Source: Plecoglossus altivelis (taxonomy: Eukaryota; Chordata; Actinopteri; Osmeriformes; Plecoglossidae). Taken from it: a stretch of 64,000 bases of DNA. Both the position numbers and the translations under genes were made by a program. The stretch is from the NCBI GenBank assembly GCA_036571765.1, contig BROE01000005.1:10259518-10323517 (forward strand). Direction: 5' to 3'. The notes beneath the pieces were generated by a model. That model searched no databases, was not told the DNA's origin, and saw only the letters and a program-made list of their open reading frames with translations. This document shows positions 11,761 to 22,153 of the stretch, one piece after another; within the stretch, counting starts at the first letter, position 1; each line of letters starts with the position of its first letter.

Positions 11761-13518
11761 ATGGAAACTTTTTTCCTCATCACTGTAGTGTTGGTGTGTG
11801 TGTATGTGGTTGTTTATAACATGGGTGTCAAAGGGGCATCATGTAAAAGCAAAGTCAAACTGGATGGGAAAACTGCTATAGTTACTGGTGAGTGAGTTTT
11901 TAAGTTTTCAGTGTTACTTAAATTGTGTCTTGAGTCACGTAAGGCCCACACATTTAGGTTCACTAAGTGGAGAATGAGCTATCTATTCAGAATGGTTTGT
12001 TCCAGGTAGTAACACAGGTATCGGGAAGACAACAGCTGTTGACCTGGCTAAGAGAGGAGCCAGGGTGATTCTGGCCTGCCGCAGTAAACCGAGGGGGGAG
12101 GCTGCTGTGGCTGAGATTAAGATGGTAAGAACATGGACACTCTAGGGCATTTAAGATGTTTGTAGATCAGAGCAAAGTTATTGATGATTTTTGTTCTCCA
12201 GGAGAGTGGAAGTGACCAGGTGGTGTTCATGCAGCTGGATCTAGCAAGTCTGAAGTCTGTGCGCTCTTTTGTTGGAACCTTCCTGAAGACGGAACCCAGA
12301 CTGGACCTGCTGATCAACAATGCAGGTGTGCTACGGAGAGGCTGAGGCATGGTAATATATACATTGAGTGCCGGAGGTGGACTCAAATGCAGGGGGAACA
12401 CAATCCAAGGAACCAAATACGTTTACTAAACAAAGTGCTCAGGAAACATATGGAAAAATTCACATATCACGACAACAAACTGACAAGGACTGGCAACAAG
12501 AGCAGACATATATGCAGAGGGCAGCGTGATTGCTGTAGACAACCGCTGAGTGATTGCAAGCAAACGCAGGTGTGCATTGAACCAGGAACCAGGGGATAGA
12601 CATTCACCAACTGGGTCACACACCCAAGGAGACTGACATAAAACACGGAGGGCAGGGAAAATGAGAAGAACTAAAGAATATCTGTACTGGGCAGTAATCA
12701 TGTTTGTAGTTCATCGCAAGTAAGGCCATTTTAATGTTGTTTATTTTGTGTAAGGGATCTACATGCAAGGCAAAACTGAGGACGGCTTGGGCATGATGTT
12801 TGGTGTTAACCACATTGGCCACTTCTTGTTGACCATCCTGCTGCTGGACCGTCTGAAGGAGTGTGGACCCAGTAGAGTGGTCAACGTATCATCCACGTTT
12901 CATAACTTTGGCACCATCGATTTTAATTGTTTGAGCACTCACAAGGAGTTGGGTGTTGGCAACTCGACAATCGACGACACAAAAATCTACAGCAACAGCA
13001 AGCTGTGTAATGTTCTCTTCACCCATGAGCTGGCAAAGAGACTGAAGGGCACCAGGGTCACCTGCTACAGTCTGCATCCAGGTTAGTTTGAGCAGGTTGT
13101 CGAACCTCAACTAAATCAGATTGATCCTAACCCAAGCTTATTCCAGGAAATGCTTGGGGAGTAGACCACATCCTTTCAGGTCCAATCTGTGAAAAGAAAA
13201 GCTGCATTGATCAGTTTACTAATTTGTGCAAACAACCCAAATCCTGTTTTCAATTCCATAGGTTCTATAAACACGGACCTGACCCGTGATGCCAAAATAC
13301 TCTCCCTGCTGTTGAAACCCATGACCATGCTTTTCTTCAAGACCCCGGTACAGGGCTCCCAGACCACCCTCCACTGTGCTCTCCAGGAGGGCTTGGAGCC
13401 CCTGAGTGGACGCTACTTCTCCAACTGCACAGTCAGAGATGTGTATGCCAAGGCCAAAGATGATGCTGTGGCTAAGAAGCTCTGGGAAGTCAGCGAGTCT
13501 CTGTGCGGCCTGTCATGA
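11761..13518 (+). CDS. dhrs13: DHRS13-like short-chain dehydrogenase/reductase, tandem copy 1
   Basis: This is a predicted NAD(P)-dependent oxidoreductase of the classical SDR superfamily, closest to DHRS13 and the retinol dehydrogenases; the substrate is not known from sequence. Five exons (11761-11887, 12006-12124, 12202-12325, 12755-13081, 13262-13518) give 317 aa. Residues 1-20 form a hydrophobic membrane anchor. The cofactor motif TGSNTGIG is at 42-49, INNAG at 120-124, the catalytic Ser at 170 (NVSS), and YSNSK with Tyr202 and Lys206. The C-terminal part GLEPLSGRYFSNC is shared with human DHRS13. Intron 3 is much longer than in copy 2 and ends in a weak AAG acceptor. No disabling change was seen. 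Confidence 0.9.
12345..12690. mobile_element. Insertion-like segment in intron 3 of copy 1
   Basis: Intron 3 is 429 bp here but only 74 bp in copy 2. The extra roughly 350 bp begins near CCGGAGGTGGACTCAAATGC, a phrase that looks like the edge of a dispersed fish repeat, and has no counterpart in the paralogue. Terminal repeats and a target duplication were not found, so the element class is unknown. Confidence 0.4.
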
Positions 13519-14214
13519 GAAACTCACCATGACTCAGCAGTTTTGTCTGTAAACAAGAAAAAATGGTTTTGCTCCGGTCCCATGGTCTTTAATGTGTTGC
13601 CTTGATAATTTTTTTTATAACAATTTGTTGTCATTTTATAAGTACTATTGTAAATTATTGAGAAAATACATGCTACTAACTACATTTGATTTTTTAGGAT
13701 TGATCATTTTATTACAAAGATTTTTTGTATAAAAACAGTTTACATAAGCAACAAGTCTGCATTGCGTAATGTTTCAATAAAGGTCAAATGAAATGTGGAG
13801 ATCGTTTCTAAAGGCTTTTGCAGAATAGATTTTTGCAGTAAATGAAATATTAAAGGGGCAGGTAAGTACTTTTCCGTTGTCTATCTGAAGACCTACACGT
13901 TCCTCAAGATTACTACACAGCATCTAAAACAAATGCGAAACTGCCATGACTATGAAACCCTATATCCAAATTCACAAGCAGTTCTGTGGTTTGAAAATGT
14001 AAGAACAAATGACAATTGCAAAGTACTTAGCATTCCTTGCAGAAGGAAAGGCACAAAGGCTGTGTAAACATTCTGCACTGCGCCTGTGCAATCCAAATAC
14101 TGGAGGCGTGTGTTGAACTTCCCCCGTTAAAGAGAAAGTGGAGCATTACCATGTGACAGAACTGAACTGCCACCGTGGTTCTCCGTCGGTTGCCTCATTC
14201 ACGCAGAAAGCCTA
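13519..14214. other. Spacer between DHRS13-like copies 1 and 2
   Basis: This spacer holds the 3' untranslated region of copy 1, ending near a polyadenylation signal at 13776, and the presumed promoter of copy 2. It is AT-rich and contains no coding frame of note. A TATA-like element at a normal distance from the copy 2 start is not obvious. Confidence 0.6.
13776..13781 (+). promoter_or_regulatory. Polyadenylation signal of DHRS13-like copy 1
   Basis: A canonical AATAAA lies about 258 bases after the copy 1 stop codon. Confidence 0.6.
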
Positions 14215-15792
14215 ATGGAAACCTTTTTTCTTGTTGTGGCAGTGTTGGTAGGTGTATATATGGTCATTTACAATGTTTGTGTCAGAGGCAAGTCATGTCA
14301 AAGCAATGTCAAACTTTATGGAAGAACGGTCATTGTTACTGGTGAGTGAAAGTTTATTATTTTGAAATAATGGTCTAAGCACAGTATAGGTCTACTGTAT
14401 CATTTTTTGCATTTTGTTACCAATTTGCAAGTTAGCAACAGTTTATCATGATCAACTTCATATTTTCCCTGTGCATGGAACATTTTTGTTCTGTGTAAGC
14501 CCCAATAAACATGTTGTTTATTTTGGTGCTTTGGTTCAGGTGTACTCCACAAAGAACCAAATCAGGAATAACATTGGATTGTTTGTTCCAGGTAGTAACA
14601 CAGGTATTGGGAAGACAACAGCTGTTGACCTGGCTAAGAGAGGAGCCAGGGTGATTCTGGCCTGCCGCAGTAAACAGAGGGGGGAGGCTGCTGTGGCTGA
14701 GATTAAGATGGTAAGAACATGGACACTCTATAACACAGAACCCATGTGCAGGCAGTTTGATATTTCTAAACATGTGGTTATCCAGATATTAGAGCAAAGT
14801 CATGTGGTGATATTTGGCCTGCAGGAGAGTGGCAGTGACAAGATAGTGTTCATGCAGCTGGATCTAGCAAGTCTGAAGTCTGTGCGCTCCTTTGTTGAAA
14901 CCTTCCTGAAGACGGAGCCCAGACTGGACCTGCTGATCAACAATGCAGGTGTGCTCCTGTTTGGATCGTTGTGTATTGTTCATTGTGATGGACAATAATA
15001 ACCTTGTTTGTTTTTAACTCAGGGGTTGTCATGCAAGGCAAAACTGAGGACGGCTTGGGCATGATGTTCGGTGTTAACCACATCGGCCACTTCCTGTTGA
15101 CCATCCTGCTGCTGGACCGTCTGAAGAAGTGTGGGCCCAGTAGAGTGGTCAACGTATCTTCAGCGGCTCACAATGTAGGGCATATTGACTTCAACTGCCT
15201 GAGCACTCACAAAGATCTGGGGGTCGGCAGCTCATTTCAAGATGTTCTGAAGATGTACAGCGACAGCAAGCTGTGTAATGTTCTCTTCACCCATGAGCTG
15301 GCAAAGAGACTGAAGGGTACCGAGGTCACCTGCTACAGTCTGCATCCAGGTTATTAAGCGTGATGTCTAACAGAATTTGATTTCATGTGATTTGACCCCA
15401 TCCTGTTTAATGGCTGTTGAGAACAAGTTTCTCTATGTGCTTTAGAGTTTTCTCTGGAAGCATTGCAAAGTTGAATACTTCTCTAATGTGAGTGACCAAC
15501 CCAAATCCATGTCTTTTTTTTTTTTACCTCTTTAGGTGCTATCAACACTGAACTGAACCGTAACGCCAAAATGTTCACCATGCTGATGAAACCCATGACC
15601 ATGCTTTTCTTCAAGACCCCGGTACAGGGCTCCCAGACCACCCTCCACTGTGCTCTCCAGGAGGGCTTGGAGCCCCTGAGTGGACGCTACTTCTCCAACT
15701 GTACAGTCAGAGATGTGTATACCAAGGCCAAAGATGATGCTGTGGCTAAGAAGCTCTGGGAAGTCAGCGAGTCTCTGTGTGGCCTGTCATGA
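14215..15792 (+). CDS. dhrs13: DHRS13-like short-chain dehydrogenase/reductase, tandem copy 2
   Basis: Same family and probable role as copy 1. Five exons (14215-14341, 14592-14710, 14825-14948, 15023-15349, 15536-15792) have the same lengths and phases as copy 1 and give 317 aa. An N-terminal hydrophobic anchor (METFFLVVAVLVGVY) is followed by TGSNTGIG at 42-49, INNAG, the catalytic Ser170 in NVSSAAH, and YSDSK with Tyr202/Lys206. The cofactor and catalytic residues are all present. Exons 2 and 5 are almost identical to copy 1, while exon 1, the introns and the middle of exon 4 differ more, suggesting recent sequence exchange. The exon 4 donor (GTTATT) is weak. No AATAAA was found close to the stop. 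Confidence 0.9.
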
Positions 15793-16956
15793 GAAACCTT
15801 GGCTATGACTTACGCTGTTCACTAAGGAGCCTGTGATTTGACAATTATGTCCGTACATAGCTTAAACGTTGCTTAACGTGATTTTTTAAAATTAGTTTAA
15901 AAAAGTGTAATCAAATATAACTAAAAACAATGGTACAAAGAGTCGAAATACTTAAAGTTGCAGTCTTGCCAACAACCAGTTGTCTATAGCACGTGAACTA
16001 CATTATCGTTGTCCTTGTTAATGCCGATTCATGCTGTGAATCATGTGCAATCTTGATTGGGCAACAGCAGATCATATAAGCCTAAACTTGAACAATGGGT
16101 TAGTGAGGGAAAGGTCAATTCAGAAGCAGCATGTTAGCATTATCTCATGTTAGCATTATATCATGCTGATTGCATGATCTGTTTTCTCTGTGACTTTGCT
16201 GTTTCAGTATTGCTAGCTAAATTTGCACTGGAAACAAAAAGTGGGAGGGGACCTGAGTTAAAGCCTGAGACTCTATACTAGTACTACAAGAGCCGTTGCG
16301 TACTACAGGACCTGAGTACGAGTGTTTGCGAATGCCTGTCTACGGCTGAAGATATAAACCCCACTCTGATTTAGCTTTCGTATTTGTATTAAGAGTAATC
16401 ATTATTCTACAAAACATCTGACTGTTTTCAGGCTACAGTATGCATATACTATGAATGTGGCCACGAATAAGACATCACCCCGCTAGGAATTAGACCAACA
16501 CTTCCTCAATTAAAACCCGTTTTTAAAAGATCGAGACTTATCCTCAATAATTGAGTGTTTTTTAAGCTGAGCGCATAGACCTTAACTCACTGATTGAAAA
16601 TCACGGACAGTACAAGCGGTATCTGAGCTTAACTATTTGTCCCTTACGCGAAATGCTTTCAGGCTGTGTATGTGATCTCCACAAGATAATCGAAAATGAA
16701 AGTGAAGAGCATTTCACTGAAAAGGAGGAGTAGGCTGTTTGTAACTTGTTCATATCTCCCATGAAGAGGGCGTGAAAACGAAGACAAGCGGTGACGTTCG
16801 AACATTTATTTAAACGTTTAATGCGAAAATCAGGAATTATAATCATTATCTTAGAGCCATGAAGTTAAAGGCAAATATATTTTCCCTTAGTTTGAATTTT
16901 TAATAACATCTGATAGCTTTGCCACAAGGGCTGCTGCTTGGTCTGATAAAGAGACA
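15793..16956. other. Spacer between DHRS13-like copy 2 and the B-box gene
   Basis: The spacer is AT-rich and no exon was seen. A short direct duplication of CATGTTAGCATTAT occurs around 16129-16160. The promoter and any untranslated first exon of the B-box gene should lie here, but no TATA box is convincing. Confidence 0.5.
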
Positions 16957-19292
16957 ATGTCTCTCAAACGAGAAATAGACAGTCCTATCATCGACTTTCC
17001 ACCTGTGAAGAGAGTCAAGTCTGTGGGAGTTCAAAAAAGGCCGGGAGAAGAATGTCTCCTATTCCCAAGGTGAGGACCGATGATGTTGATCACAACTCAA
17101 TGTACTTTTACATATTTGACACTATTTGGCTTGTGCATTTCTGCTTTAGCCTATAGTGTAATAGTTGAAACCTCTACTGTACGTCTACTCACTCAACTAT
17201 ATGTACAACGTAACATCACTGTATGGTGAACGATGTGGATATGAAAAAATACACACAAAAAAGATCTATCAAAGTGTTTTGTCGAAAAAAACAATTAGGT
17301 GTATGCCAACATAAAGGAAGATGTTAATGGGTGAACTATAACATTTTATAGAAGGGAACGGTTCCACTGATTTTCATTTGAAAATGTTACCTTGATAACT
17401 CATCTGAGATTTAATTGACGTGTTAAGATGCAATTGAAACAACTAACTCATAATATTAATTTAGTGCTACTAGGTCATTTATTGCCAATATTGGCATATT
17501 TATATGCATTTTAGTGTCAAGGAAGAGATTGAAGAGTCCCCTAATTCCAGGGGTATGTCCACTGAGAGCAACATATCAGTGGATAAATCATTTCACAGAG
17601 GAGGACACCTTCCCTCTAGTAACGGGTAAGTAAATACCTTTTTTCTTTTTGGGGGGAGGACAGTTCATAGTCTATTCTTGCAAAAACACACATTTATATA
17701 GTTTTTCACATGGATCTTTTTGTTGCAGTATCAAACTGGACTTAAAAGATAACTGTAAATCTGGTGGGAGATCTGTCACAAGTGAGAAATCAGAGGACAC
17801 ACCTCAGGACTCAGGAGCAAGAGGCACTCTTCCAGGAACTAGGTCTTTTTTCTTTCTTTCAAAATGTTGCATGTTATTGTTTTAAGTCAGCAAATTGCAC
17901 GTACAATTGAACAAACGTTCACTACAGGTAACACTTTCTTCTTTTCATGCCTTGGTTCCACAGTACTCAGACTTACACAGAGCCTAACGATACGGTCTGT
18001 GATTTCTGTGTCAACCAGAGGGTCAGTGCACTGAAAACCTGTCTCACCTGTAGCTGCAACTTCTGTGAGATCCATGTCAGGCACCACTATACAATTCCAG
18101 CTCTGCAGAAGCATGTGCTGGCTGAGGTGTCTGGGGTTGGAGGTCACAAGGACCAGGACCAGAGAAGTCACATAGGAACAGTTGCTACCCCACGGACTGG
18201 CAGAGTGGTCAGCACATACACTGTACATACACACCCGTGGAGGCCAAGTCTAGTTATCTTTACTACTGAGACTAAAGAACACACGCTCAATCAACAAAGT
18301 GAAACCCATAATTAATTTAGACAAATATTTCCTTGACATAATTTAGGGATAAGACTACAGCCATATATTTACATTTTTAAGCTTCTTGCTCTACGTATTT
18401 TTAGGAAATGTTATAAGGTTAAATGACCCATTTAAAGAATATGACCCTTGATGAACAGCATGTATGTAAACAATTTTATATGTGACTACTGATTTTCATT
18501 TTCTTTTCAAGAGTGAGACTGCCAGATTGTCACCAAAATACTCGAAGAAGAATAAGTCAGGTTTGAGTGACCTGGAGATGAAAGAAAAGAGAATCAAGAA
18601 GTTGGAAAAGAAGAATCGTAAGCTGAAAAACATCTCAAAGATCAAGTCAAACCTGGAAAAGGAGGTCATTCAACTAAAACGTGAGAAAGATGCGCTCAGT
18701 AAAGAGAATACCAAGCTGAAACAGGAGGCCAGTTCGGGGAGTTTGCTGACGAACAAAAATATGTGTATGCAGCAATGTACTGGTGAGTGCGACTAATATT
18801 ACGTCATTACGATTATGTGTAGGAAAATAAATAACAGTTTGTCAAAATGTTCTGTCAGGACGGGCTTGCTTGCAGAAGGAAAGAGGGAGTGGAAGAAACC
18901 AGGGGGAGGGGGATGATTGTGCTCAATCAGGTGATGAAGAAGGATTTAAAGAGGATGATTCTCAGTTGGAGGATGGAGGGAAAGGATTTGAAGATGACTC
19001 AAGATCCAAGGATGAAGAGGATGATGAGTTAGAAGAGGGAGATTGGAGAGAAGAGGAGTATGATTATGACGATGAGGATGAGAATGATGATGGATTGGAT
19101 GAAGAGTCATCACAGGATGAGTCAAAAGATTTTTTCTCAGAGGTAGAGAGGGATGATGATGAGTACAATGATGATGATGATAATGATGATAATGAGGGAG
19201 ATTGGCTTGAGTGGGAGAATGATTATGACGATGATGAAGACAGAGGATCATACGATGAGGATGATGATTATGATTATGATGAATTTGCCTAG
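16957..19292 (+). CDS. Unnamed protein with one B-box, a coiled coil and a poly-acidic tail
   Basis: Six phase-compatible exons (16957-17069, 17515-17625, 17729-17842, 17964 to about 18207, 18512-18782, 18859-19292) give about 428 aa. Residues 1-113 are polar and probably disordered, with a basic PPVKRVK patch and a VKEE sumoylation-like motif at 39-42. Residues 125-163 form a TRIM-type B-box: Cys125, Cys128, Cys139, Cys142, Cys147, His150, His154, His163. Residues 200-265 form a Lys/Glu-rich coiled coil (KEKRIKKLEKKNRKLKN). From about 298 to the end the chain is mostly Asp and Glu. There is no RING and no B30.2 domain, so it is not a standard TRIM ubiquitin ligase. The exon 4 end is uncertain (18204 or 18207), and the exon 3 donor is weak. 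A nuclear protein-binding or histone-binding role is only a guess from the acidic tail. Confidence 0.75.
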
Positions 19293-19390
19293 GAATATTG
19301 ATTTCTTGAAGATAAAAATGGTGAGCTGGTGGTAGAGGAACAGTAGATGATAATGATAATGATGATGAGGATGATGATGATAATAATTAT
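18890..19390 (+). repeat. GAT/GAG-rich purine tract in the last exon and 3' UTR
   Basis: Impure (GAT)n and GAG-rich repeats encode the Asp/Glu tail of the B-box protein. A further GATAATGATGATGAGGATG run at about 19345-19388 lies beyond the TAG stop (19290-19292). The tail therefore probably grew by trinucleotide slippage. Confidence 0.75.
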
Positions 19391-20390
19391 CTGCATTGGC
19401 TAATCCAAGGACTGTCAACAGGACAAAAAATACCCCAATCTTCCCATGCTAAAATATATCACTTGTTACATTGTAGTGCAGTGAATTCAATAATATTAAG
19501 TGCCATTCTGCCATTCCAAATGGCCTTCATTTATCAAAAAAGGCTATTCATTTCTTCATATAGCATCTATTTGATTTAATGAGTTTTAAAAGGTAATGCA
19601 TACTGCATGCATTCTACATTCTATTCTATTTCAGATTTACTTTATCATAGGCTACTGTTTTTTTCTTATAAAGAAAATAAATACAAAATTGGCAAATCAA
19701 TTAAATCCAGGCAATAATTTTGCATATTATTTAATCATCATTGTTATACTTGTGTGTTCTTTGATCATCCATTCTTCTGTAGACACACCTGCATGAGGCT
19801 TCTAGCCAGTCCAACTATCTGACAAATCTATGTTCCAGTATGAATACAAATGTACATTTAGACTTGCTGATATATTTAGGTTATCTCCCTTCAGCAGCTA
19901 CCATAGTAAACTGAACTGTATATCGTTTGTGTGTATTTTCCCCCATGCCTCCATGACACCCTATAAACATCTAACATGGCAAGGGGCCTTGTCACCCTAG
20001 GTGGAGACGTCTAGATCTACCTCTGTGAGGCGAAGGAGAAAACAGATGATAACAATTTTTATAAATACAATGTTTGTAGTTGGATTTTATATCTCAGTTG
20101 AAACCTTACGCACCCTAATACCTAACATTTTACCTAGACTAGACTATTAGAGTTAGTCATCAATATTATCAGTGACTGGAGGAGGATTCTTTTACATGTA
20201 GGAAGCAACAAATGTACAGCAGGATGAAAAGACTATTATTGAAAGTGATTATCTTGTGTTTTAGTGATTATTAATTCTGAAAAACGCACGAAACTGACAT
20301 CTAGTGGGGAAAAGAAATTCGGCACGTAAACCCGGAAGTAAAACACTTAAAACAGTAGCAGAGTGACAGCGTTCTCCCCATGTGCTAATT
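19293..20390. other. Spacer between the B-box gene and DHRS13-like copy 3
   Basis: AT-rich spacer with the 3' UTR of the B-box gene, an AATAAA at 19676 and the presumed promoter of copy 3. No other coding exon was seen. Confidence 0.6.
19676..19681 (+). promoter_or_regulatory. Candidate polyadenylation signal of the B-box gene
   Basis: AATAAA lies about 385 bases after the stop codon in AT-rich DNA. Confidence 0.45.
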
Positions 20391-22153
20391 ATGTCTGTTT
20401 TAATACCTATTCTGGGGCTAGGAGTAGTGCTGTATGTCATTGTTTATTACAACGTGTTTAAGGGGTCCCGATATACGAGTTCTGCTACGCTGAACGGGAA
20501 GACGGCGATTGTGACAGGTCTGATGAATTGCTGTCGATACTGTTTGGTGATAAGGAGGACAATTCTCTATTATCGTATTAAATTTCCCCCGAAATATCCT
20601 AATGTGTTCACTAAGCATTTTAGTGAAATAAATGCATGCAAGGTATGTCTTCCACTGAGTAATGTAAGATCCGACCTCCCCTATAGGGAGCAACACTGGC
20701 ATTGGCAAGACTACTGCTTTGGAATTAGCCAAGCGAGGAGCGAGGGTCATTCTAGCATGCCGCAATAAAGAGAGGGCTGAGGCTGCTGCTTACGACATCA
20801 GGAGGGTAAGAATAACGGCATCTGGAAAAAGTGATTACTACCAGAGTTCTCCCACTCTGGCCCAGGAGAGCCACCGTCCTGTAGGGTTTTAGTCTAACCT
20901 CTGTTTAAACTAACCTCTATCTGCATGGCTTGAAAAGGTAGACTTCATTAGGATGATGTTATTCAATGTTTTCTGTACGTGATTATATTCTCCAGGAGAG
21001 TGGAAGTGACTTCAGATATTAGAGCAAAGTCATGTGATGATATTTGGCCTGCAGGAGAGTGGAAGTGACAAGATAGTGTTCATGCAGCTGGATCTAGCAA
21101 GTCTGAAGTCTGTGCGCTCCTTTGTTGAAACCTTCCTGAAGACGGAGCCCAGACTGGACCTGCTGATCAACAATGCAGGTGTGTCTGCGTCTTTAATATG
21201 AAGACATCTGAGGGTCTAGGAAGACTCTTTAAGGATATCTAGTCAGCATTCAACCAGTCACTTGACATGCCCCCCCACCCCCATCCACTCACTCATTCAG
21301 GAATGATCGGTCCAGGACGCACGGAGGATGGTTTTGGCATGGCTTTTGGTGTCAACTACCTAGGTCACTTCCTACTAACCAATCTGCTATTGGAGCGGTT
21401 GAAGCAGTGCAGTCCTAGTCGAGTGGTCAACGTGTCGGCTCTTCTCCACCGCCTGGGTACCATTGACTTTGCCCTTCTCGATGCCACCAAGGATCTGGTG
21501 ACAGGCCAGTCTTACTGGCACAACATCCAGGCCTATTGCCACAGTAAACTGTGCAACATACTCTTCACCAGGGAGCTGGCCAACTGCCTTGAGGGCACTG
21601 GTGTCACCACGTACAGCCTCCACCCAGGTTAGTTGCTACAATTGGTCATATTCTTAATCTGGTAAGAGGATGAGACATGTTTTTGAGTTTGTACATCATT
21701 GCCACTTTCCTACTTACTCACATTAGCTGTTTTTAGTATATTGAAAGGCATTATTCAAACACAATATATTGTCATTTAAATCATAATTATTAATTCCTTC
21801 TGATATTGGAAAATAGTTTTTCAAATGAATAAGCATAAGTACAAAATATTATGATTGATATATTGCTAAGAAGCTTTATCTTCTCTTTGACAGGAGTCAT
21901 TTATACAGAAATCCTTCGAAACATGAGCTGGTGGCTGCAGGTTCTGACAGTCCCCTTGGCTAAGCTCTTCTTCCTTGATTTGGAAGCGGGTTCGCAGACC
22001 ACCCTGTACTGTGCCCTCCAGGAAGGCCTGGAGCCCCTCAGCGGACGCTACTTCTCTTCCTGCGCCCTACAGGAAGTCGGAGCCAAGGGGCGTGATGACG
22101 CGCTGGCCAGAAAGCTGTGGGAAGTGAGTGAGAGGTTAAGCGGCCTATCCTGA
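20391..22153 (+). CDS. dhrs13: DHRS13-like short-chain dehydrogenase/reductase, tandem copy 3 (divergent; catalytic Ser position is Ala)
   Basis: Five exons (20391-20517, 20687-20805, 21055-21178, 21301-21627, 21894-22153) give 318 aa. The N-terminus (MSVLIPILGLGVVLYVIVYY) is a membrane anchor. TGSNTGIG at 42-49 and YCHSK (Tyr202, Lys206) are intact, but the active-site Ser170 of copies 1 and 2 is Ala here (NVSALLH). The sequence is more divergent than the other two copies except in exon 3, which nearly matches copy 2 and appears converted. An older acceptor 59 bases upstream of exon 3 survives and would lead to a stop codon at 21020-21022. The C-terminus keeps GLEPLSGRYFSSC. It may be a reduced-activity or non-catalytic member, or use a neighbouring Ser169; sequence alone cannot tell. 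Confidence 0.87.
20864..20935. mobile_element. Fragment of a dispersed fish repeat in intron 2 of copy 3
   Basis: CCCAGGAGAGCCACCGTCCT and the following GTAGGGTTTTAGTCTAACC resemble the middle of a common fish nonautonomous repeat of the kind also seen more completely at 28020-28202 (there CCTGAAGAGCTACC). No terminal repeats remain. Confidence 0.4.
20996..21183 (+). other. Gene-conversion tract and stranded splice acceptor in copy 3
   Basis: Bases 21013-21183 match 14783-14953 of copy 2 with only two mismatches over 171 bp, spanning the end of intron 2, all of exon 3 and the donor. Immediately before it, 20996-21010 repeats the normal start of exon 3 (GAGAGTGGAAGTGAC) behind its own acceptor TCTCCAG. 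Exon 3's first 15 bases are thus present twice. Confidence 0.8.

Noticed and set aside
14414..14998. 194-codon frame covering exons 2 and 3 of copy 2
   Set aside because: It includes intron 1 and intron 2 sequence that happens to be open; only the family-matching parts with AG/GT borders are exons.
18946..19251. 101-codon His-rich minus-strand open frame
   Set aside because: It is the antisense of the GAT repeats coding the acidic tail of the B-box protein.
20382..20768. 128-codon frame reading from exon 1 of copy 3 into its intron
   Set aside because: After codon 42 it leaves the family alignment at a GT donor; the family sequence resumes at 20687 in another frame.
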